From: Pseudomonas helleri
GTDB taxonomy: Bacteria; Pseudomonadota; Gammaproteobacteria; Pseudomonadales; Pseudomonadaceae
Assembly (NCBI RefSeq): GCF_009600315.1
Contig: NZ_WIWC01000012.1
Span: 1 to 64,000 of the forward strand
DNA: 64,000 nucleotides
Reading direction: 5' to 3'
In this document: positions 43,591 through 52,537 of the stretch, piece after piece
How the letters are laid out: each line of letters opens with the position of its first letter
Numbering within the stretch: the stretch's first letter is position 1
Made by a program: the position numbers and the translations under genes
The notes under the pieces: generated by a model
Databases searched by the model: none
Told to the model about the DNA's origin: nothing
What the model saw: the letters and a program-made list of their open reading frames with translations, nothing else

Positions 43591-45023
43591 ACAGCGGTGA
43601 CCATCGACTGCATGGTCGGCAGGAAGTGCTCGCCGTAGGGCGGCAACAAGCCCCACTCGCGGCGCGGGTCATGACTCGGTGCCTTGAACACGGTGCGCAT
43701 ATGGCTGAACTGTAAAAAGCCTTCACGGCCGTGGTAATGCCCCATGCCGGAAGCGCCGATGCCGCCAAACGGCGCGTCGTGCAAGGCGGCGTGCATCATC
43801 ACGTCATTGATCGTGACGCCGCCCGAAATGCTGTGCTGCAACACGTAGCGCTGCTCGTCTTCATCCTGACCAAAGTAATACAGTGCCAATGGCCGCTCAC
43901 GGCGGTGAATATCCTCCAGCGCCTGTTCCATCTGCTCGTAGGGCAGCACCACCAGCGCGGGCCCAAAGATTTCTTCGTGCATAATCTGGCTGTCCCGTGG
44001 CGGGTCGATCACCACTTGCAGCGGTCGACGCCGCGCCTGAGGATCGGCCTTGAGGGCCTGCGGGAAGCTTTCTACCCGGGCACCGCGCTCGCGGGCGTCT
44101 TGCACATAACGTTCAACGCGCTGCAAATGCCGCGCATTGACCACGGCCACCACGTCAGGGTTGTCCTCAACACGGGGACAGAGGTCGCTGTAGGCATCGC
44201 CCAAGGCACCGATAAAGTCTTCGAGTTGCTCACGGGGCACATACACCACGTCCGGATTGATGCAGATTTGCCCACCGTTATTGGCCTTGGCCACGGCAAT
44301 GCTGAACGCCGCCTTGGCCAGCTCGGCACTGCGGGAAATAATCACGGGTGATTTGCCCCCCAACTCAAGGGTCAGCGGCACCAGGTTTTCGGCGGCGTTG
44401 CGCATCACCGAACGGGCCACCGCCGTGCTGCCGGTAAAGACCAGATGGTCAAACGGCTGCGCGGTAAACGCCTGGGCTACGTCGGCATCACCCAACACCA
44501 CGGCGACCTCAAGCGGGTCAAACAGGTCGGCAAAAGCGCTCGCCAGCACTGCGGCCGTGCGCGGCACCACTTCCGAAGGTTTGAGGATCGCCCGATTGCC
44601 CGCCGCCAGCACGCACGCCAGCGGGCTGAGCAAGGTGAACAGCGGCGCATTCCAGGTGCCCAGAATGCCAATCGAGCCTTTGGGCTGATGCATCACCCAG
44701 GCCTTGGCGCCCAGTTGGTCATAAGGGGCAAACACCTCACGCGGCTCGTCTTCGATCCAGCTTGAAAGATTGTCACGGGCATATTTGAGCGATGCCAGCG
44801 AACCAATCACGTCATTCATCAAGGAAAAACCCTGAGGCCGCCCGCCAAAATCCAGGTCTATGGCTTCGACCAACGGCTGCTGATAGCGCACCAACAGCTC
44901 GATGACCCGCTGAATCCGTTCCTGGCGCTGCTCGGCACTGACCGGGCCAGCCTCGATAAAGGCTTTTTTCTGCGCTGCCAGCAGGCTGGGCAACTGTTCG
45001 GCGGCGGTGTCGGAATAAGTCAT
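43587..45023 (-). CDS. Aldehyde dehydrogenase (coniferyl-aldehyde dehydrogenase-like)
   Basis: 478 residues from the ATG at 45023, with GAGAGGA upstream. It has the ALDH general-base Glu in LELGGKSPVII and the nucleophilic Cys in NNGGQICINPDVVYVP, plus EIFGPALVVLPY near the C-terminus. Bile-acid degraders use an aldehyde dehydrogenase (Sad in Pseudomonas sp. Chol1) to oxidise the side-chain aldehyde left after retro-aldol cleavage; its place at the head of this operon suits that role. Its upstream region holds the second copy of the shared motif. Confidence 0.83.
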   Translation of the reverse strand: MTYSDTAAEQLPSLLAAQKKAFIEAGPVSAEQRQERIQRVIELLVRYQQPLVEAIDLDFGGRPQGFSLMNDVIGSLASLKYARDNLSSWIEDEPREVFAPYDQLGAKAWVMHQPKGSIGILGTWNAPLFTLLSPLACVLAAGNRAILKPSEVVPRTAAVLASAFADLFDPLEVAVVLGDADVAQAFTAQPFDHLVFTGSTAVARSVMRNAAENLVPLTLELGGKSPVIISRSAELAKAAFSIAVAKANNGGQICINPDVVYVPREQLEDFIGALGDAYSDLCPRVEDNPDVVAVVNARHLQRVERYVQDARERGARVESFPQALKADPQARRRPLQVVIDPPRDSQIMHEEIFGPALVVLPYEQMEQALEDIHRRERPLALYYFGQDEDEQRYVLQHSISGGVTINDVMMHAALHDAPFGGIGASGMGHYHGREGFLQFSHMRTVFKAPSHDPRREWGLLPPYGEHFLPTMQSMVTAV

Positions 45024-45100
45024 TGGGCGTGTCCTCTCAGGGCAAATGCGGGCTGGCATTAAAGTGACCCGACGCTAGACAAATCGCGGCCTGCACGCCT

Positions 45101-45116
45101 CGTCCAATCGGACGAT
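45101..45116. promoter_or_regulatory. Candidate operator, site 2 of a shared steroid-cluster motif
   Basis: CGTCCAATCGGACGAT contains the perfect inverted repeat TCGTCC-aatc-GGACGA (45100-45115). It lies in the 186-bp divergent region between the aldehyde dehydrogenase and the HsaB-like gene, about 78 bp from one start and 94 bp from the other. It matches the site at 23814-23829 at 13 of 16 positions. Confidence 0.55.
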
Positions 45117-45209
45117 AATCGGCCCAATTCGTTAGTCCGTTAAGACGATGTAACACACCGTTGCCGAGGGAATACTGCCAGCACGCCAATTCAATCCATG
45201 GGGTCCGTC

Positions 45210-46190
45210 ATGGCAGTGCAAAGCAATTTCGATCCGCAGGCATTTCGTACCGCACTCGGCACCTTCACCACCGGGGTGACGATCATTACCACCCAGGCCG
45301 AGGACGGTTCACCCATTGGCATCACCGCCAATAGCTTTAACTCGGTGTCGCTCAACCCGCCGCTGGTGTTGTGGAGCCTGGCCAAAACCGCTCGCAGCTT
45401 GCCGGTGTTCACATCCGGCAAACACTGGAACGTACACGTGCTGTCGACTGAACAGGAACCCCTGTCCGGACGCTTTGCCATGCAAGGTGAAAACAAGTTC
45501 GAGCAAATCCAGCTCGACAGTGGCATCAGCGAAGCGCCGCTGTTGCAGGACTGCACAGCACGTTTCCAGTGCCGCACAGCCTTTCAATATGAAGGCGGCG
45601 ACCATGTGATTTTTGTCGGCGAGGTGCTCGCCTTCGACCACAGCGACCGCGCCCCGTTGGCCTTTCAAAGCGGTCAATACGCGCTGGCCACCCGCAAGCC
45701 GCGCAGCGAGCTGCGTCTTGCCACCACCCCGCCGCCACCCGAATGCAGCTACACCGAGGACTTGCTGGGGTATTTGCTGGGCCGTGCCCACTACCAACTG
45801 CTGGATGCCTTACATCGCCTGCTGAGCAATCAGCAACTGGACGAGCATGCGTTTTTTATCCTGTCGGTGCTGTGTATCCGCGACAACTTGAGCCTGAGTG
45901 AAATCAACACGTTCGTCAGTTACACCGGGCACGTGGTGACGCTGGCGAGCATGCGCTTCCTTGAAAAACAAAATATGGTTGCCGTCGAAGACAGCAGCAC
46001 AGACCCGCGCTATGTCCTGACCGCCAATGGACGCGAAGCCTCTGTGCAGCAATTGGCTCTGGCCAAGGCGGTGGAAGAAGACCTGGCAGCCAAGATGGGG
46101 CCCGGCGATGCGCAAGCGCTCAAGGTGCTGCTCAAGCGCCTGATCAGCGTCAGCGATCCCGGTTTGCCTGACTTGTGGGCGCCTCGCTGA
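45210..46190 (+). CDS. hsaB: Flavin reductase of the HsaB/TesA1 type with MarR-like C-terminal domain
   Basis: 326 residues from the ATG at 45210, which has GGGG upstream; an in-frame ATG at 45198 has no such site. Residues about 1-160 are a flavin reductase-like FMN-binding domain (FRTALGTFTTGVTIITTQ; GITANSFNSVSLNPPLVLWSL). Residues about 185-320 resemble a MarR winged helix (HAFFILSVLCIRDNLSLSEINTFVSYTGH...VTLASMRFLEKQNMVAVEDSSTDPRYVLTANG). HsaB normally lacks this tail. The reductase C1 of Acinetobacter baumannii 4-hydroxyphenylacetate hydroxylase has a similar C-terminal domain that senses substrate. It supplies reduced flavin to HsaA. Confidence 0.85.
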   Translation: MAVQSNFDPQAFRTALGTFTTGVTIITTQAEDGSPIGITANSFNSVSLNPPLVLWSLAKTARSLPVFTSGKHWNVHVLSTEQEPLSGRFAMQGENKFEQIQLDSGISEAPLLQDCTARFQCRTAFQYEGGDHVIFVGEVLAFDHSDRAPLAFQSGQYALATRKPRSELRLATTPPPPECSYTEDLLGYLLGRAHYQLLDALHRLLSNQQLDEHAFFILSVLCIRDNLSLSEINTFVSYTGHVVTLASMRFLEKQNMVAVEDSSTDPRYVLTANGREASVQQLALAKAVEEDLAAKMGPGDAQALKVLLKRLISVSDPGLPDLWAPR

Positions 46191-46220
46191 TTTTTAATTA
46201 GAAGAAGGAAAAGGACCCTT

Positions 46221-46994
46221 ATGAGCATTATCAAACGCTTCGACCTGACCGGCAGCGTAGCGGTCATTACCGGAGGTGGCCGGGGCATTGGCCGGGGTAT
46301 TGCACTGGCCTACGCCGAGGCGGGTGCAGATGTGGTGCTGGCCGCTCGCACCTTGGCCGATGTTGAGGCCGTGGCTGAAGAAGTGCGCAGTCTGGGCCGA
46401 CGGGCGTTGGCCATTGCCTGTGATGTAACGGTCGATGAGCAACGCAGCGCGCTGATTGAGCAGGCCCGCGAAGACATGGGCGCTATCACTCACTTGGTCA
46501 ATAACGCCGGGGGCGCTGGCCCCAACGACCCGTTGACGCTCAGCGTCGAACGCTTTGAAGAAATACTGCGCTTCAACGTGTCGTCGGCTTATCACCTGTG
46601 CCAACTCTGCGTGCCGCATATGCGCGCGGCTGGCACGGGCAACATTATCAATATCACTTCAGGGGCGGCGCGTTATGCGCAGACCCAGTTCAGCGCCTAC
46701 GGCACCGCCAAGGCGGCGCTGAGCCATATGACCCGGCTACTGGCCCAGGATTTTGCGCCGGTGGTGCGGGTTAATGCGATTGCTCCCGGGCCGATCTTGA
46801 CCGATGCCCTGAACCGCGTCCTGCCGGTGGCCATGCGCGACGGCATGATCAAGGCCACACCGATGCAAAGTCTGGGTGAAGTGGAAGACATTGCCGCCGC
46901 GGCGTTGTACTTGGCCAGCCCGGCTTCGCGCTGGGTCACGGGCAAGATTCTGGAAGTCGACGGCGGCGCTGAATCCAGCGTGTGGCCGGGCTGA
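46221..46994 (+). CDS. SDR-family oxidoreductase, hydroxysteroid dehydrogenase-like
   Basis: 257 residues. Rossmann motif TGGGRGIGRGIA, NNAGG, and active site YGTAK; the C-terminal VTGKILEVDGG is typical. AAGGA precedes the start. The general resemblance to 7-alpha-hydroxysteroid dehydrogenases and the location between hsaB and hsaE suggest oxidation or epimerisation of a ring hydroxyl of a bile acid. The specificity cannot be set from sequence. Confidence 0.8.
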   Translation: MSIIKRFDLTGSVAVITGGGRGIGRGIALAYAEAGADVVLAARTLADVEAVAEEVRSLGRRALAIACDVTVDEQRSALIEQAREDMGAITHLVNNAGGAGPNDPLTLSVERFEEILRFNVSSAYHLCQLCVPHMRAAGTGNIINITSGAARYAQTQFSAYGTAKAALSHMTRLLAQDFAPVVRVNAIAPGPILTDALNRVLPVAMRDGMIKATPMQSLGEVEDIAAAALYLASPASRWVTGKILEVDGGAESSVWPG

Positions 46995-46998
46995 ACCT

Positions 46999-47128
46999 GT
47001 AGCAGTTGCCGAAGGCTACGTCCGGCGGCGCAGCCGTCGCAAATCGGCTAACGCGTTGTGTCAGATAAACCGGGGGCAGTGGGTTGACGATTACTTCGCA
47101 ACCGGACGTAGCCTGCGGCAACTGCTAC
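46999..47128. repeat. REPIN-like inverted pair of REP sequences
   Basis: A left REP starting GTAGCAGTTGCCGAAGGCTACGTCCGG and a right inverted copy ending GCCTGCGGCAACTGCTAC enclose about 80 bp, 130 bp overall. It fills the gap between the SDR and hsaE genes. Such REP doublets are dispersed Pseudomonas elements moved by a RAYT transposase encoded elsewhere. Confidence 0.85.
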
Positions 47129-47149
47129 GACAATTTAGAGAGAGTGTTT

Positions 47150-47941
47150 ATGGACTCACAGTTGATTGAAGCGCTGGGCGATGAGTTGTTCCATGCGTTG
47201 CTGGAACGCCGCAGCCTGCAACCGCTGACCCAGCGTTACCCGGACCTGACTCTGGAAACCGCGTACCAGATTTCCCTGCGCTTTTTACAGCGCCGGGTGG
47301 CCTTGGGCGAACAGGTGATCGGCAAAAAAATCGGCGTCACCAGCCGTGCCGTTCAAGAGATGCTGGATGTGCATCAACCCGACTTCGGTTTTTTGACCAA
47401 CCGCATGCACGTCGCCGATAACAGCGAAGTCAGTTTCAGCGCCCACCATCTGGTGCAACCTCGGGCCGAAGGCGAAATCGCCTTTATTCTGGCTGAAGAC
47501 CTCAGCGGGCCGGGCATCACGGCCCAAGATGTGATGGCCGCCACGCAATGGGTAGTGCCGTGTTTCGAGATTGTCGACTCGCGCATCGCCGACTGGAAAA
47601 TCCGCATACAAGACACCGTGGCCGATAACGCGTCCTGCGGTGTATTTGCCTTGGGTGAGCAACGCATTGACCCGCGCGAACTGGACTTGACCCAGGTCGA
47701 GCTACAGCTGCTGAAGAACGGCCAGCCTGCCGGGCACGGGTTCGGCTCAGCGGTACAGGGCCACCCCTGCGAGGCCGTGGCTTGGTTGGCCAATACCCTG
47801 GGCAAGTTCGACATTCCGTTTCGCAAAGGCGAAATCATTTTGTCTGGAGCATTGGCGCCACTGGTGCCGGTGCAACCGGGCGATGAAGTCAGCCTGACCC
47901 TCAGCGGTCTTGGCTCTGCCCGCCTGCGCTTTGTGCCTTAA
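47150..47941 (+). CDS. hsaE: 2-hydroxypenta-2,4-dienoate hydratase, HsaE/TesE-like
   Basis: 263 residues from the ATG at 47150, with AGAGAG upstream; the frame to 47084 runs through the REP doublet and is not used. It belongs to the 2-keto-4-pentenoate hydratase (MhpD) fold: IGKKIGVTSRAVQEML, PRAEGEIAFILAEDL, CFEIVDSRIADWKI and NASCGVFALG. It hydrates the C5 dienoate released when HsaD cleaves the ring-A product, giving 4-hydroxy-2-oxo acid for the next two enzymes. Confidence 0.88.
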   Translation: MDSQLIEALGDELFHALLERRSLQPLTQRYPDLTLETAYQISLRFLQRRVALGEQVIGKKIGVTSRAVQEMLDVHQPDFGFLTNRMHVADNSEVSFSAHHLVQPRAEGEIAFILAEDLSGPGITAQDVMAATQWVVPCFEIVDSRIADWKIRIQDTVADNASCGVFALGEQRIDPRELDLTQVELQLLKNGQPAGHGFGSAVQGHPCEAVAWLANTLGKFDIPFRKGEIILSGALAPLVPVQPGDEVSLTLSGLGSARLRFVP

Positions 47942-47962
47942 ATCACGTCTGAGACCCTGACC

Positions 47963-48892
47963 ATGACCAGAAAAATCAAGTGTGCCCTCATAGGGCCGGG
48001 CAATATCGGCACCGACCTGCTGTACAAGCTGTTGCGCAGCGAAGTTCTGGGGCCGGTGTGGATGGTGGGCATTGATGCCACTTCCGAAGGCTTGAGCCGT
48101 GCCCGGGAGATGGGTCTTAAAACTACCAGCGATGGCGTGGACGGTCTGCTTGAGCATGTACTGGCCGACAATATCCAGATCGCCTTCGACGCCACTTCCG
48201 CGTATGTACACGCCGAAAACAGCCGCAAGCTCAACGCGCTGGGCGTGCTCATGATCGACCTCACCCCCGCGGCTATCGGTCCGTACTGCGTGCCGCCGGT
48301 CAACCTCAAGGACAACCTCAAACGCGGCGCGATGAACGTCAATATGGTCACCTGCGGCGGTCAGGCCACCATTCCCCTGGTGGCGGCTGTTTCCAGCGTG
48401 CAGCCCGTGGCGTACGCCGAAATTGTTGCCACAGCGGCGTCCAAATCGGTCGGTCCCGGCACGCGTAAAAACATCGACGAATTTACCCGCACCACGGCCA
48501 ATGCCATCGAGCAGGTCGGCGGTGCGAAAAAAGGCAAGGCGATCATTATCGTCAATCCCGCCGAACCGCCGCTGATCATGCGCGACACCGTGCATTGCCT
48601 GACCGAAACCGAACCGGATCAAGCCGCCATTACGGCGGCCCTGCACGCCATGATCGAGCAAGTGCAGCAGTACGTGCCGGGTTACAAACTGGTGAACGGC
48701 CCGGTGTTCGATGGCAATCGGGTGTCGATCTTCATGGAGGTCGAAGGATTGGGTGACTACCTGCCCAAATACGCCGGCAATCTGGACATCATGACCGCTG
48801 CGGCAGCACGTACGGCCGAGATGTTCGCCGAAGAAATTCTCAACGGCGAGCTGCAACTCAAGGCCACCGCCGCTCAACCCGCCCTCGCTTAA
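47963..48892 (+). CDS. hsaG: Acylating acetaldehyde/propanal dehydrogenase, HsaG/TesF-like
   Basis: 309 residues. The N-terminal NAD motif is [15 protein letters not shown], and the catalytic Cys131 lies in [15 protein letters not shown]. The family makes acetyl- or propionyl-CoA from the aldehyde and works as a channelled complex with the aldolase. It ends 10 bp before that aldolase gene. The order hydratase-dehydrogenase-aldolase is the standard meta-cleavage lower pathway. Confidence 0.92.
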   Translation: MTRKIKCALIGPGNIGTDLLYKLLRSEVLGPVWMVGIDATSEGLSRAREMGLKTTSDGVDGLLEHVLADNIQIAFDATSAYVHAENSRKLNALGVLMIDLTPAAIGPYCVPPVNLKDNLKRGAMNVNMVTCGGQATIPLVAAVSSVQPVAYAEIVATAASKSVGPGTRKNIDEFTRTTANAIEQVGGAKKGKAIIIVNPAEPPLIMRDTVHCLTETEPDQAAITAALHAMIEQVQQYVPGYKLVNGPVFDGNRVSIFMEVEGLGDYLPKYAGNLDIMTAAAARTAEMFAEEILNGELQLKATAAQPALA

Positions 48893-48902
48893 GGAGCACC
48901 CC

Positions 48903-49925
48903 ATGGACCTTCGCGGCAAAAAAATCACCGTGCATGACATGTGCCTGCGCGACGGCATGCACCCCAAGCGTCATCAAATCACCCTTGAGCAAATGAAAAG
49001 CATCGCCTGCGGGCTGGATGCGGCCGGTGTACCGCTGATTGAAGTGACCCACGGTGACGGTCTGGGCGGCAGCTCAGTGAACTATGGTTTTCCTGCCCAC
49101 ACCGATGAGCAGTACCTGTCGGCGGTGATTCCCATGATGAAACAGGCCAAAGTATCGGCCCTGTTGCTACCCGGCATCGGTACGGTAGACCATCTGCAAA
49201 TGGCCTATGAGCTGGGGGTCAATACCATCCGGGTCGCGACCCATTGCACCGAGGCGGATGTGTCCGAACAGCACATTTCCTATGCCCGCAAGCTGGGCAT
49301 GGACACCGTCGGCTTTCTGATGATGGCGCACATGAACAGCCCCGAAGGACTGGTCAAGCAAGGCAAACTGATGGAGAGCTACGGCGCCAACTGCATTTAC
49401 CTGACCGACTCAGCGGGCTACATGCTGCCCCATGACATCAAGGCCCGTGTGGCGGCCATGCGTGAAGCGTTGCACCCGGACACCGAAATCGGTTTCCACG
49501 GCCATCACAACCTGTCGATGGGCGTGTCCAACTCCATCGCTGCCATCGAAGCCGGTGCGACGCGCATCGACGCCGCTGCAGCAGGGTTGGGCGCAGGCGC
49601 GGGCAATACGCCGATGGAAATTCTGGTGGCGGTGTGTGATCGCATGGGTATCGACACCGGGGTCAGCGTGTTCGGCATTCAGGACGTGGCCGAAGACCTG
49701 GTGGTGCCAATCATGGACTTCCCGATCCGCAGTGATCGCGATGCTTTGACCATGGGCTATGCCGGTGTCTATGGCTCGTTCCTGCTGTTCGCCAAGCGCG
49801 CCGAGAAAAAGTACGGCGTACCGGCACGGGAAATTCTGGTCGAAATGGGCCGTCGCGGCATGGTCGGTGGTCAGGAAGACATGATTGAAGACACCGCCAT
49901 GACCCTCGCCCGCCAACGGGCCTGA
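48903..49925 (+). CDS. hsaF: 4-hydroxy-2-oxovalerate/oxohexanoate aldolase, HsaF/TesG-like
   Basis: 340 residues, DmpG/BphI type. The metal- and substrate-binding [15 protein letters not shown] is at the N-terminus, [15 protein letters not shown] (metal-binding His) and [19 protein letters not shown] are in the barrel, and the C-terminal dimerisation segment binds the dehydrogenase partner. It splits the hydroxy-oxo acid to pyruvate and an aldehyde handed to HsaG. A terminator follows. Confidence 0.92.
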   Translation: MDLRGKKITVHDMCLRDGMHPKRHQITLEQMKSIACGLDAAGVPLIEVTHGDGLGGSSVNYGFPAHTDEQYLSAVIPMMKQAKVSALLLPGIGTVDHLQMAYELGVNTIRVATHCTEADVSEQHISYARKLGMDTVGFLMMAHMNSPEGLVKQGKLMESYGANCIYLTDSAGYMLPHDIKARVAAMREALHPDTEIGFHGHHNLSMGVSNSIAAIEAGATRIDAAAAGLGAGAGNTPMEILVAVCDRMGIDTGVSVFGIQDVAEDLVVPIMDFPIRSDRDALTMGYAGVYGSFLLFAKRAEKKYGVPAREILVEMGRRGMVGGQEDMIEDTAMTLARQRA

Positions 49926-49939
49926 AGCTCGCCCTGAAC

Positions 49940-49972
49940 AAAGGCGCTGACGCAGAACGGGTCAGCGCCTTT
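49940..49972 (+). terminator. Terminator after the hsaB-hsaF operon
   Basis: Perfect 12-bp stem AAAGGCGCTGAC / GTCAGCGCCTTT around a 9-base loop, followed by GTCGTTT. It lies between the aldolase stop and the MFS start. Confidence 0.85.
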
Positions 49973-49998
49973 GTCGTTTATCAAAGGTGAAACTGACT

Positions 49999-51312
49999 AT
50001 GACCCAGACTCACGTCGGCTGGCGCAGCCACGCATTGCTGTTGTTGCTGGCGGCGGTGTTTGCCGACAACTTTGTCGGCCGCCAGATTCTGGCGGTGATG
50101 ATTGAACCGATCAAACGGGAATTCGGGGTCAGCGACACGGCCATGGGGTTGATCTCAGGCCTGGCCTTTGCCGGCGTGTATGCCCTGCTCGCCCTGCCCG
50201 CCGGGCGTCTGGCGGACCGCATGTCCCGCACCCGTCTGCTGGCCATTGCCTGCCTGTTGTGGGCGGTGGCGACCATGCTGTGCGGGCTGGCCGTGAGTTT
50301 CTGGATGTTGGCACTGGCGCGAATGGCGGTGGCGGTCAGCGAGTCCCCCACCACCTCGGCGTCCATGTCGATGATTGCCGACTTGTACCCGCCGCACCGG
50401 CGCTCGTTTGCGATCAGTTGCTTTACGGCGGCGCCGACCTTTTCTGCCGTTATTGGCTTGAGCCTCGGCGCCTGGGTGGTCGAGCACTATGGATGGCGCA
50501 TGGCGTTTATCGTGATCGGCATGCCCGCGCTGCTGTTTTCGCTGGCGCTGGCCGTGCTGGCCAAAGACCCGCCCCGTGGGCGCTGGGATCTGGCCAGCAC
50601 TCATGCGGCCCATCCCTTGCAAAGCATGGCCAGTGAAGCCCGCAAGCTGTGGGCCCTGCCCGCCTACCGTTGCCTGATCATGGCGGGCGGCCTGACCACC
50701 CTCAGCTCGTATGCCATCGGCATGTGGAACACCAGCTTTCTGGTGCGCTCCCACGGCCTGTCATTGCAACACGCGGGCTTACTGGCCGGGTTTATCTGTG
50801 GCGGCGTTGCCGGGATTGGTGCGCTGTTCAGCGGTTGGCTAAGCGATCACCTGACGCCGCGCAACCCACATTGGCAAGTGGGCATTCCGATCATTGGCCA
50901 CGTGGCGGCAACCTGTGCCTTGGCCGCCTATCTGTTGTGGCCTTCGACGGTGTGGCTGTCTCTGGGTGAAGTGCCAGTGCCCAGCGCCATGCTCTGGTGT
51001 GCGCTCTACAGTTTTTTTGCGGTGTGGTGGGTCGCGCCTTCCTACAATCTGGTGACGCAACTGGTGCCCGCCAACCGCCGAGGCACGGCGATGGCCTTGC
51101 AGACCATCATCTCTACGCTGCTGGGCGTCGGCACCGGGCCGTTGCTCGCCGGATTGCTCAGTGATGCGCTAGTGCCCCGGTTCGGCGTGGAATCGCTGCG
51201 CTACGCCCTGCTGCTGGTCAGCTTGCCGGTGCTGGGCTCCATTGCCCTGCTGATACGCACCTCCAGTCATGCCGCGCCCACGGGCTATTTGCCCGTGGAG
51301 CGCGCCGCATAA
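49999..51312 (+). CDS. MFS transporter, probable steroid or bile-acid permease
   Basis: 437 residues from the ATG at 49999, with AAAGGTG at the right distance; an in-frame GTG at 49987 is less likely. It has about 12 hydrophobic helices and the MFS loop 2-3 motif GRLADRMSRTRLL. The N-terminal half begins LLLLAAVFADNFVGRQILAVM. Its place between steroid genes suggests import of the substrate or export of an intermediate. Its 3' end overlaps the convergent gene by 28 bases. Confidence 0.82.
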   Translation: MTQTHVGWRSHALLLLLAAVFADNFVGRQILAVMIEPIKREFGVSDTAMGLISGLAFAGVYALLALPAGRLADRMSRTRLLAIACLLWAVATMLCGLAVSFWMLALARMAVAVSESPTTSASMSMIADLYPPHRRSFAISCFTAAPTFSAVIGLSLGAWVVEHYGWRMAFIVIGMPALLFSLALAVLAKDPPRGRWDLASTHAAHPLQSMASEARKLWALPAYRCLIMAGGLTTLSSYAIGMWNTSFLVRSHGLSLQHAGLLAGFICGGVAGIGALFSGWLSDHLTPRNPHWQVGIPIIGHVAATCALAAYLLWPSTVWLSLGEVPVPSAMLWCALYSFFAVWWVAPSYNLVTQLVPANRRGTAMALQTIISTLLGVGTGPLLAGLLSDALVPRFGVESLRYALLLVSLPVLGSIALLIRTSSHAAPTGYLPVERAA

Positions 51313-52370
51313 TCCTCGACCCAGCGGCGGGTCAGCTCATACGCCGACAATTGCGCCGTGCGCCCGGGGCTTAACGGGAACGCCTGCCCCGCCCACAGGT
51401 TGATAAAGTCGCCGGAACCGGCAGGCTCACTCATCGCCTTGAGCGGCAGCAACACACCGCCCGCCAACGGAAACGCTGGCGCTTGAGGGTTGATCGGGCC
51501 CATTTCGCGCATCACCCGGTTGAGAATCCCGCGCGCCGGGCGCCCGGTGAACAGGTTGGTGAGTGCCGTGTCACTGGAGCCTGCCTCACGCAAGGCCTTG
51601 TAATGCGGCTGGCTGATCTTGGCCTGCGGACAGAACAGGTACGCCGTGCCGATTTGCACCGCACTGGCACCCAGCGCAAAGGCCGCCGCAATCCCGCGCG
51701 CGTCGGCAATTCCGCCCGCCGCAATCACCGGCACCGAGACCGCATCGACAATCTGTGGCACCAGGGCAAAGGTGCCGATCTGACTGGCCAGATCGGTACT
51801 CAAAAACATCGCCCGGTGGCCTCCAGCTTCATAGCCCATGGCAATGATCGCATCGCAGCCGTGGTGCTCCAGCCACTGCGCTTCGGCCACGGTGGTGGCT
51901 GAGCTGAGGATCGTTGCCCCGCTGGCTTTTACCCGTGCCACCAGCGCGGCGTCGGGCAGACCAAAATGAAAACTCACCACCTGCGGGCGTAATTCTTCGA
52001 CCAGCGCACAGGTGGCTTCATCAAACGGCGCGCGGCTGGACACGGGAGTCGGCGCGTCAAAGTCGGCGCCCAGCTCGTTGTAATAGGGTTTGAACAGCGA
52101 TTTCCAGTGCTGCGCACGGGCTTCGTCCAGCTCCGGAGCCTGATGGCAGAAAAAATTCAGATTGAGTGGCTGATCACTCACGGCACGAAACGCCGCGACC
52201 TCGGCACGAATCGCTTCATGGCTTAACGTGGCACAGGCCAGAGAACCCAGCCCGCCTGCCTGAGCAACGCCGATCATGATCTCACTGCCGGCACCGAGCA
52301 TGGGCCCTTGAATAATGGGGTGGGCAGTGCCGGTTAAATCGGTAAAACGTGAATCTGGCCAACGGGGCAT
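51285..52370 (-). CDS. Nitronate monooxygenase-family flavoprotein, IpdC-like candidate
   Basis: 361 residues from the ATG at 52370; an ATG at 52382 is the alternative. FMN-binding TIM barrel of the 2-nitropropane dioxygenase family: IIQGPMLGAGSEIMIGVAQAGGLGSLA, IAMGYEAGGHRA and AAGGIADARGIAAAFALGASAVQIGTAYLFC. In actinobacterial steroid degraders a member of this family, IpdC, acts on the C/D-ring HIP-CoA intermediates. The location at the end of a steroid cluster, with a FadD3-like ligase in the window, makes that plausible. It is convergent with, and overlaps, the MFS gene. Confidence 0.75.
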   Translation of the reverse strand: MPRWPDSRFTDLTGTAHPIIQGPMLGAGSEIMIGVAQAGGLGSLACATLSHEAIRAEVAAFRAVSDQPLNLNFFCHQAPELDEARAQHWKSLFKPYYNELGADFDAPTPVSSRAPFDEATCALVEELRPQVVSFHFGLPDAALVARVKASGATILSSATTVAEAQWLEHHGCDAIIAMGYEAGGHRAMFLSTDLASQIGTFALVPQIVDAVSVPVIAAGGIADARGIAAAFALGASAVQIGTAYLFCPQAKISQPHYKALREAGSSDTALTNLFTGRPARGILNRVMREMGPINPQAPAFPLAGGVLLPLKAMSEPAGSGDFINLWAGQAFPLSPGRTAQLSAYELTRRWVEDYAARSTGK

Positions 52371-52403
52371 AAAAAATCTCATGACAGTGAAATGTGTAAA
52401 GAA

Positions 52404-52505
52404 CCCGTAGCAGCTGCCGTAGGCTGCGTTTGGGCGCGAAGCGCACGTAAATATAACTTTACGACGGCTTCGCCGCCGGACGCAGCCTGCGGCAGCTGCT
52501 ACGGG
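52404..52505. repeat. REPIN-like inverted pair of REP sequences
   Basis: CCCGTAGCAGCTGCCGTAGG on the left mirrors CTGCGGCAGCTGCTACGGG on the right, 102 bp overall, with GGCTTCGCCGCC inside. It lies between the start of the IpdC-like gene and the end of the L,D-transpeptidase gene. The arm sequence is related to the doublet at 46999-47128. Confidence 0.85.
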
Positions 52506-52537
52506 ATTTGTTAAACCGAGGATGATGAGTCCGGGGT

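Noticed and set aside
47747-48967. 406-codon open frame on the minus strand
   Set aside because: Antisense to hsaE and hsaG, which have clear catalytic residues.
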